The notes below the pieces were generated by a model, which saw only the letters and a program-made list of their open reading frames with translations, had not been told where the DNA came from and made no database searches. Below are positions 59,289 through 64,000 of a stretch of 64,000 bases of DNA, in pieces. How positions within the stretch are numbered: position 1 is the first letter of the stretch; each line of letters begins with the position of its first letter. This DNA comes from Candidatus Woesearchaeota archaeon (GTDB taxonomy: Archaea > Nanobdellota > Nanobdellia > Woesearchaeales > ARS49). A program made the position numbers and the translations under genes. The DNA lies in contig JAHWHZ010000003.1 in assembly GCA_019322895.1 (NCBI GenBank), forward strand, positions 1 to 64,000. The letters run 5' to 3'.

Positions 59289-60053
59289 ATGAGATGTATA
59301 TATCCTTTGCGCAAGTCTGGATTGCTTTTTTTAGGTCTTTTGGCAGGTTTTTGCAGTGCAGCCCTAGGCTTGGGAGGAGGAGCATTGATGGTTCCTGCAT
59401 TGGTGCTGTTTTTCTGCTATCCTATGAAAAAAGCAATAGGAACATCTCTTGCAACAATTGTTCCAACAGCTTTTGTGGGAATAGTTTCGCATTATATAAT
59501 ACAAAGCACTAATATCAAATGGAAAATTGCATTATTTGTGGTGATTGGCTCTGTTTTTGGAGCGAAGTTTGGCGCAGTCCTTGCAAAAAAGATACACAGC
59601 AAGGTCCTGAAGAAGATATTTGCTCTGCTTGTTGTTTTTACAGGGCTGAAGATGACCAACATCTTAAAGATACCTACTCAAGCAATCACCACGATAACAG
59701 CTTATCCTTTGCTGGTTGTTCTTGGGCTTTTTGCAGGCTCTGGCTCTGCATTGCTGGGCATAGGCGGAGGAGTGATACTGGTTCCAGTGCTTAACTTGTT
59801 CTTTGGATTAAACATACATGAAGCAATCGCAACATCCTTGACAGTTATCCTGCCGACCACTTTTGCAGGAGCAATGTTTCACAGGAAATTTGACAATATT
59901 GATGTAAAAGCACTGAAATTCCTGATACCCACGTCATTAATTGGCGCAGTCTTAGGGGCTATATTTGCAAACAGTTTGCCTTCTGCAACATTGAAGATGA
60001 TATTCGGGATATATCTTTTTATTGCAGCAGTGTTGATGTTTTTAAAGAAATAA
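59289..60053 (+). CDS. TauE/SafE family anion exporter
   Basis: About 254 residues, seven or eight membrane helices. The two-fold repeat is clear: GFCSAALGLGGGALMVPAL in the first half and LGLFAGSGSALLGIGGGVILVPVL in the second. Family members (COG0730) move sulfite, sulfonates or other small anions; the substrate cannot be told. The start is uncertain: ATG 59289 is chosen, but a GTG at 59223 within the previous gene gives 276 residues. Its stop directly abuts that of the TrmB-type regulator, which may control it. Confidence 0.84.
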   Translation: MRCIYPLRKSGLLFLGLLAGFCSAALGLGGGALMVPALVLFFCYPMKKAIGTSLATIVPTAFVGIVSHYIIQSTNIKWKIALFVVIGSVFGAKFGAVLAKKIHSKVLKKIFALLVVFTGLKMTNILKIPTQAITTITAYPLLVVLGLFAGSGSALLGIGGGVILVPVLNLFFGLNIHEAIATSLTVILPTTFAGAMFHRKFDNIDVKALKFLIPTSLIGAVLGAIFANSLPSATLKMIFGIYLFIAAVLMFLKK

Positions 60054-60797
60054 TTATTTTTCTTGCGGTGCTTTTGGCAATGCAATTTTTTCAAGCATTT
60101 TATAGTACTGCTTGAAAGATTTGGATGCATCTTCGCTAAGAATTCTTATGCAGACAAAAGGATGCATGAAGTTAAGAACAATGCCTTTGTCATATATCCA
60201 TAATACATTTGGTGAGTTATATTCTTTAGGAAGGAATTTGATTGAGGTTTTTTTCATGGATCGTAATAATTTAATCCTGTAAAGATGATAATCCTCATTA
60301 ACAATATGGTGGAACCAAACATTTTTCTTGACCCGGTTCCTGTGCCATTCCTTAACCCACCCTTCGCCAAGGGTCTTGGCATAGTCTTTTGGCACTCCTA
60401 GAACATATAAATCCTTTGTGTTGTTTATCATGTCAGTCATCAAACGCCTTGCGCCGACAATGCCCTCAAAAATAGCAACATTGCTTGAAGGTTTTGCAGT
60501 CAGTTGAAGCACTTTTAGCTCAGGAATCAGTTTTTGCAGGTTAATCTCTTTGGCCTTCAGAAGAGTAAACAATTGCTCTGGATCCACAACCTCATAATAT
60601 TTGGTCTTTTCTTTCAAGAAATAGGCAACCAAGCCTCGTTTAGATAATTTGTTAAGAATATCATACACATTCGGGCGGTGCAGTCTTGATGCTTTTGCAA
60701 CTTCAACAGCAGTAGAGGGTCCCAGCTCTATTAATTTAAGATAAACCTTCACCTCATTTTTACTAAGCCCTAAATCTTCAAGTATTTGCGTGTCCAT
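60054..60797 (-). CDS. TrmB-family transcriptional regulator
   Basis: 247 residues. An N-terminal winged helix-turn-helix (ILEDLGLSKNEVKVYLKLIELGPSTAVEVAKASRLHRPNVYDILNKLSKRGLVAYF) is the TrmB pattern, followed by a short coiled linker and a C-terminal ligand-like domain (SNVAIFEGIVGARRLMTDMI and DLYVLGVPKDY). Start at ATG 60797. In archaea TrmB proteins regulate sugar or central metabolism; here the effector is unknown. A palindrome at 60814-60828 lies between its TATA box and start, so autoregulation is likely. It converges with the exporter gene. Confidence 0.85.
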   Translation of the reverse strand: MDTQILEDLGLSKNEVKVYLKLIELGPSTAVEVAKASRLHRPNVYDILNKLSKRGLVAYFLKEKTKYYEVVDPEQLFTLLKAKEINLQKLIPELKVLQLTAKPSSNVAIFEGIVGARRLMTDMINNTKDLYVLGVPKDYAKTLGEGWVKEWHRNRVKKNVWFHHIVNEDYHLYRIKLLRSMKKTSIKFLPKEYNSPNVLWIYDKGIVLNFMHPFVCIRILSEDASKSFKQYYKMLEKIALPKAPQEK

Positions 60798-60813
60798 TGT
60801 AGTCTGGATATAT

Positions 60814-60828
60814 ACTACATACAGTAGT
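60814..60828. promoter_or_regulatory. Candidate TrmB operator
   Basis: ACTAC-ATACA-GTAGT, a perfect 5-bp inverted repeat with 5-bp spacer, 17-31 nt before the TrmB start and just below a GTTTAAATAG TATA box (about 60840-60850, minus). The spacing places it over or just after the start of transcription, which suits repression. Confidence 0.5.
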
Positions 60829-60911
60829 TGCAAGTTCTACTATTTAAACTTATATGCTCAGGAAAGCATCTATTTCTTACAAATGTCGTATATCGACGGA
60901 GGTAATTCAAA

Positions 60912-61799
60912 ATGATAAACACAATAACAGGAAATGAAGATCAACCAGACGATGGCAAATTACCAAAGATAAATCTGGCTGAGCTGCGAGAAAAGAAAAG
61001 ACAAATCTTGCAGAGAAACTATGCTCAGAACAATGCCCAGAATGGAGACTCTGGCAAGCCAATAGATTTGTCTGAAATAAGACAAAAGAAAAGACAAATA
61101 CAGAAACAAAACAAACTTGAAGAGGAAATAGTGTTGCCTTTTACAGTGCCAAGGCCAGAAGATGAAGAAGATCAAACACTGCCCTTTTCAATCGACCGAG
61201 AAGCAGAAGAGGAAATAGTGCTGCCATTCACAGTGCCAAGACCAGACCAGGAAGAAGCAATATTTCCGTTTATAGTAACCAGAAAAGACAAAATACAGCC
61301 TGCTGCAACACCCGCTAAGAAGGATGAAGAAGAAGCAATATTCCCGTTTATAGTAACCAGAAAAGACGAAGAACAAACACTGCCTTTTTCAGTATCAGGG
61401 CCAGAAAACGGAAATTCTTTGCAAGATGCAGTTGCTGGAACATATGGCAAAAACGAATATTTTTCCAAGCTAGAAAAAGCAAGCAATGACCGATTTGAAT
61501 ACTTCATTACAGACGAAAAAGAAACAAAAATAGTGATGAAGGGCGATTCTTTAATATTGCTTCGGGGAAAATACGAGTTTAATGTCGTGGACTTTAAAGG
61601 AATCGCAGATCCTGCTGTGCAGTCAAAAGAGGCATTCAAGAACCTTGTGCAGAAAATTTATGAAACAATAGTTGAGCAAAGAAAAGAGCCTTTGCTAGCT
61701 AAGTATTTGCCTTCTTTGATTGAATGGGGAGTTCTAGAAGACAAAGAAACCGGCGAAAGCCTTGCTGGCTGGTATTTAATGCAGAAAAATGATGAATGA
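60912..61799 (+). CDS. Protein with six LPF-type short motifs
   Basis: 295 residues, preceded by GGAGGTAATT. Two copies of a basic helix motif (INLAELREKKRQI at 20-32; IDLSEIRQKKRQI at 51-63) open the protein. A disordered acidic region then carries six evenly spaced short motifs: LPFTV 75-79, LPFSI 90-94, LPFTV 104-108, FPFIV 118-122, FPFIV 144-148, LPFSV 157-161, set in Glu-rich spacers. A folded domain of about 120 residues ends the chain (FEYFITDEKETKIVMKGDSLILLRGKYEF). The repeats look like docking sites for a partner. There is no signal peptide. Not recognised. Confidence 0.72.
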   Translation: MINTITGNEDQPDDGKLPKINLAELREKKRQILQRNYAQNNAQNGDSGKPIDLSEIRQKKRQIQKQNKLEEEIVLPFTVPRPEDEEDQTLPFSIDREAEEEIVLPFTVPRPDQEEAIFPFIVTRKDKIQPAATPAKKDEEEAIFPFIVTRKDEEQTLPFSVSGPENGNSLQDAVAGTYGKNEYFSKLEKASNDRFEYFITDEKETKIVMKGDSLILLRGKYEFNVVDFKGIADPAVQSKEAFKNLVQKIYETIVEQRKEPLLAKYLPSLIEWGVLEDKETGESLAGWYLMQKNDE

Positions 61800-61809
61800 T
61801 TTTTTTTTT
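61800..61809 (+). terminator. T-run terminator after the LPF-motif gene
   Basis: Ten consecutive T just after the stop codon, in a 74-nt gap between convergent genes. Consistent with archaeal U-tract termination; no hairpin needed or seen. Confidence 0.5.
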
Positions 61810-61873
61810 AGGAACTGTGGCAGGATGCAAGAGGTACTGTATTCTGTCGCATATTCCTCTTTAAAGAAATAAA

Positions 61874-63409
61874 TCAAATGCCTTCTTCAATGCTTTCTTC
61901 AAGGCGCTTTATTTTATCTTCTTTTTCCTGGCGCTGCGTGTTTAATCCCTGCATTTGCGCAAGTTTTTCATTGTTTAAGTACCATTCGCCAACTTGCAAA
62001 GCACGTATTTGTTCCATTATTTCATCCCGTTCAGAATTGACTTGCTCAAGCGCATATCTTAAATCCTGGTTGCGCAAATCAGTTATCTTGTCAACAATAG
62101 CTTCGCGCAATTCATCTGTCTCAGAGGATCTTGCAAGCTCTGCAAGTGCAACCATGACTTGTTCTTTTGCAGGAGTTTCTTCAGGAGTGACTGCATAAAC
62201 TAAATCTGCATATTTTGAGATTATTGCAAAAGATGCTTCCATATTTCCTTCTACAGTGCTTTCAATTGCGCTTCTTGAATTCAAGAACTCATACATCTGC
62301 AATCGCTCAATTGTTTTTCTTGGCTCTTCAGGAGTTTCAGGTGCAGGAGTGCTTGCTTCTGCAGCCTCTTCTTGTTTTGCAGGAGCAGGTTCATCAAGTT
62401 CTGTTAGTTCTTCTGCTAATTCATCAAGATTTGCCGCGGCAGATTCTTCTTTTGCAGGTTTCGGCAGGTGCTTTAGCCAGGAATGCACTACTTTGTATGC
62501 TTTTTTGAGCAGTTTTTCTTCAGCATCCAGGACTGCAGATGTTCCTAACTTTGTGCCTCTTGAATAATGGTCCCTGAACTGCTCTTTCATGCCGAAATGA
62601 GTGCCTGGAGGAAACACATAAGAATTAAATTTTGGGTGGAAGCTAGTATCGCCGTCTGTCCGCCACACAAAAAGACCTAAAGGAAGAATCCTGTCTAATA
62701 CATTTTGAGAGATTCCTGTCTGCTTGCACACTAATAATTTGTAAAGAGACTCAGATGCAAATGTGATTGGCTTGTCTTCAGCGACAATATATACATCATT
62801 TTCAACCCGTATTGCTTTTTCAAAAGCAGCGGCAATAAGGCAAAGGTCCTTGTCTCCAATAGTGTTCCGCCAATGAAAATGTTTCTTTGCTTCAAAAAGA
62901 AGGTCTCCTAAGCTATCTATTATCTCTGAAGAACCTCCTTCTCTCACGATTTTGCTTGCATAAGTGTGAAATGCGCCCATGACTTGAGACAATTCTTGCA
63001 GAACTGTCTGTGCATCGTGTTCGCTTAAGTTAGCTTTTACTTCCTCTGTTGCTTCTTCATAGCTGGCCAGCAGATTATTTGCTATTCCTTGGGTAGCTCC
63101 TGCGCTTTTCTTTAATTCTGTGCCTATGGCAGGAATCACGTGAAGCTTTCCTTCGCTGCCTCCTAAAGGCGTGTTCTTGCCGTATGTTTCAATCAACCTA
63201 TTCAGGCCGTGATAAAACTGATTTGATTTTCTGAGATAGGTATAATCAATTCTTTTGATGCTGTTTGCTTTATTCAGATGATTGATCGGCCACATCAATG
63301 AAGAATTATCAATAAATACATCTGCGCCTTTTGTAAGCGCATCATTCTCTAATTGGTATAATAATCCTGCTATGTCTGACTCACGAAGATGTTCAATATA
63401 TTCAGTCAT
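61874..63409 (-). CDS. PIN-like domain protein with coiled-coil C-terminus
   Basis: Start at ATG 63409, 22-31 nt after the TATA box at 63430-63440; the TTG at 63463 lies before that box. 511 residues. The N-terminal 230 residues look like a PIN nuclease fold: DVFIDNSSLMWPI (first acidic site), then GDKDLCLIAAAFEKAIRVENDVYIVAEDKPI (later Asp residues and the 'VYIVxxD' strand). A Pro/Glu/Ala linker follows (about 350-395), then helical segments with a C-terminal coiled coil. PIN domains cut RNA; activity here is not certain because the central region is atypical. Divergent from the next gene. Confidence 0.62.
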   Translation of the reverse strand: MTEYIEHLRESDIAGLLYQLENDALTKGADVFIDNSSLMWPINHLNKANSIKRIDYTYLRKSNQFYHGLNRLIETYGKNTPLGGSEGKLHVIPAIGTELKKSAGATQGIANNLLASYEEATEEVKANLSEHDAQTVLQELSQVMGAFHTYASKIVREGGSSEIIDSLGDLLFEAKKHFHWRNTIGDKDLCLIAAAFEKAIRVENDVYIVAEDKPITFASESLYKLLVCKQTGISQNVLDRILPLGLFVWRTDGDTSFHPKFNSYVFPPGTHFGMKEQFRDHYSRGTKLGTSAVLDAEEKLLKKAYKVVHSWLKHLPKPAKEESAAANLDELAEELTELDEPAPAKQEEAAEASTPAPETPEEPRKTIERLQMYEFLNSRSAIESTVEGNMEASFAIISKYADLVYAVTPEETPAKEQVMVALAELARSSETDELREAIVDKITDLRNQDLRYALEQVNSERDEIMEQIRALQVGEWYLNNEKLAQMQGLNTQRQEKEDKIKRLEESIEEGI

Positions 63410-63429
63410 AGTGCTGGGTATATAGTTTT

Positions 63430-63440
63430 GATTTATAAAA
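63430..63440 (-). promoter_or_regulatory. TATA box of the PIN-like gene
   Basis: TTTTATAAATC on the minus strand, ending 21 nt before ATG 63409. It marks a leaderless start and excludes the upstream TTG. Confidence 0.55.
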
Positions 63441-63525
63441 CTGGTGCTTTTTTGTTTAGTCAAAAGTTAGTGATAACAAACATTAATATATGTTCTATAT
63501 TTTCTTTTTTTCGAGGTGGGTAATT

Positions 63526-64000
63526 ATGATAAATAGTTCAAAAGACATAGGAGAATTAATAAATCAGCTGGAAACCCCTTTGGGAAGGGCAAACGCTGTT
63601 GTGGATTTATCTAAGCAATATTCTGTTCCAGAAGAAAATGTCAGGGAAGCGATAGCGACATTTGAGAGAGTATATGACACAGAGGAATTGCCAGAACCGC
63701 AGAGGAGCTGGCAAGATCCTGATGTATATAAGAACAAAGCACCGCTTAAGACAGCTGCAACTCTTGCAAGACAAATATTATGGATTGAAAAATCAGTTGA
63801 TTTGATGGCAAAAGCAGGCGAAAAAGCCAAGGCCGCTGAGATGGCAGAAGAATTTGGCTTTGATCAAAAAGCATTTGAGCTCTATAAAGAAATAAATAGA
63901 AGTCATGATGCGATAAAGTTGGCAGAAAAACTGGGCTTATCAGATGAATACATTGCATTGTGCCAAAAAAACAGAGAACATGCGAAAGCAATAAACAAAT
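63526..64000 (+). CDS. Helical hypothetical protein, 3' truncated by window edge
   Basis: Begins ATG 63526 after CGAGGTGGG and stays open to the last base (158 residues visible: MINSSKDIGELINQLETPLG onward). It is highly helical with short repeating pairs (AVVDLSKQYSVPEENVREAIATFERVY; KAAEMAEEFGFDQKAFELYKEINRSHDAIKLAEKLGLSDEYIALCQKN), suggesting TPR-like or HTH-like repeats. It is divergent from the PIN-like gene with about 115 nt between. Function unknown. Confidence 0.7.
   Translation, partial: MINSSKDIGELINQLETPLGRANAVVDLSKQYSVPEENVREAIATFERVYDTEELPEPQRSWQDPDVYKNKAPLKTAATLARQILWIEKSVDLMAKAGEKAKAAEMAEEFGFDQKAFELYKEINRSHDAIKLAEKLGLSDEYIALCQKNREHAKAINK

Noticed and set aside
60912..61799. 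LPF-type motifs as sortase (LPxTG) signals
   Set aside because: No Thr-Gly follows, there is no signal peptide or C-terminal anchor, and no sortase is present.

Overview
The window looks like a compact, AT-rich chromosome of a DPANN archaeon, most like Woesearchaeota/Pacearchaeota. Archaeal markers are ribosomal protein eS17, Alba, an archaeal/eukaryal-type prolyl-tRNA synthetase, a 20S proteasome beta subunit, the KH/beta-CASP RNase aCPSF1, an archaeal Ogg2-type glycosylase, a TrmB regulator, intron-containing tRNAs and TATA-box promoters. Many starts lie 24-30 nt below a TATA box (leaderless); others have a clear GGTG-type Shine-Dalgarno. Lineage is inferred from gene style, not from a tree. 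There is no stretch over 300 nt without a gene or RNA.

Layout. 1-1830: end of a mobile-type module (partial tyrosine integrase, ParB-like protein, a doubtful ORF with two DNA hairpins, AbrB-like protein). 1892-2388: eS17 and Alba. 2427-6362: nine tandem paralogous genes for small membrane-anchored, mostly Cys-rich extracellular proteins. 6516-7900: LAGLIDADG endonuclease overlapping an intron-containing tRNA-Arg(TCG), a small membrane protein, and a tRNA-Pro(TGG) that seems to carry two introns, with its 3' end repeated downstream beside three hairpins. 7899-13761: ATP-grasp enzyme, ProRS, an EF-Tu domain 2-like protein, coiled-coil and membrane hypotheticals.

13926-42016 is the striking part: two giant, translationally coupled ORFs of 4084 and 5279 residues (28 kb, 44% of the window). 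The first is an exported, membrane-anchored protein with an FG-GAP propeller, lamin-tail-like domains, Cys-rich modules and a C-terminal alpha/beta-hydrolase. The second is secreted, mostly coiled coil, and ends in a Pro-linked chain of effector-like modules (GNAT-like, ADP-ribosyltransferase-like, two kinase-like). Convergent to it and overlapping its end lie an ADP-ribosylglycohydrolase, an HDAC-family deacetylase and an unknown gene. This suggests a surface/effector system with matching erasers.

42-64 kb is mostly housekeeping with accessory insertions: DUF4013 protein, proteasome beta, aCPSF1, and a SpoIIE-phosphatase/STAS-like pair that sits between two copies of the aCPSF1 3' end (a probable inserted cassette). 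Then come a C39-like peptidase, lipoproteins, FKBP, Ogg2, superoxide dismutase with a ferritin-like protein, a Cys/poly-Lys microprotein, HAD nucleotidase, holin-like protein, cytidine deaminase, M50 protease, TauE/SafE exporter with TrmB regulator, a protein with repeated LPF-type motifs, a PIN-like protein and a gene cut by the right edge.
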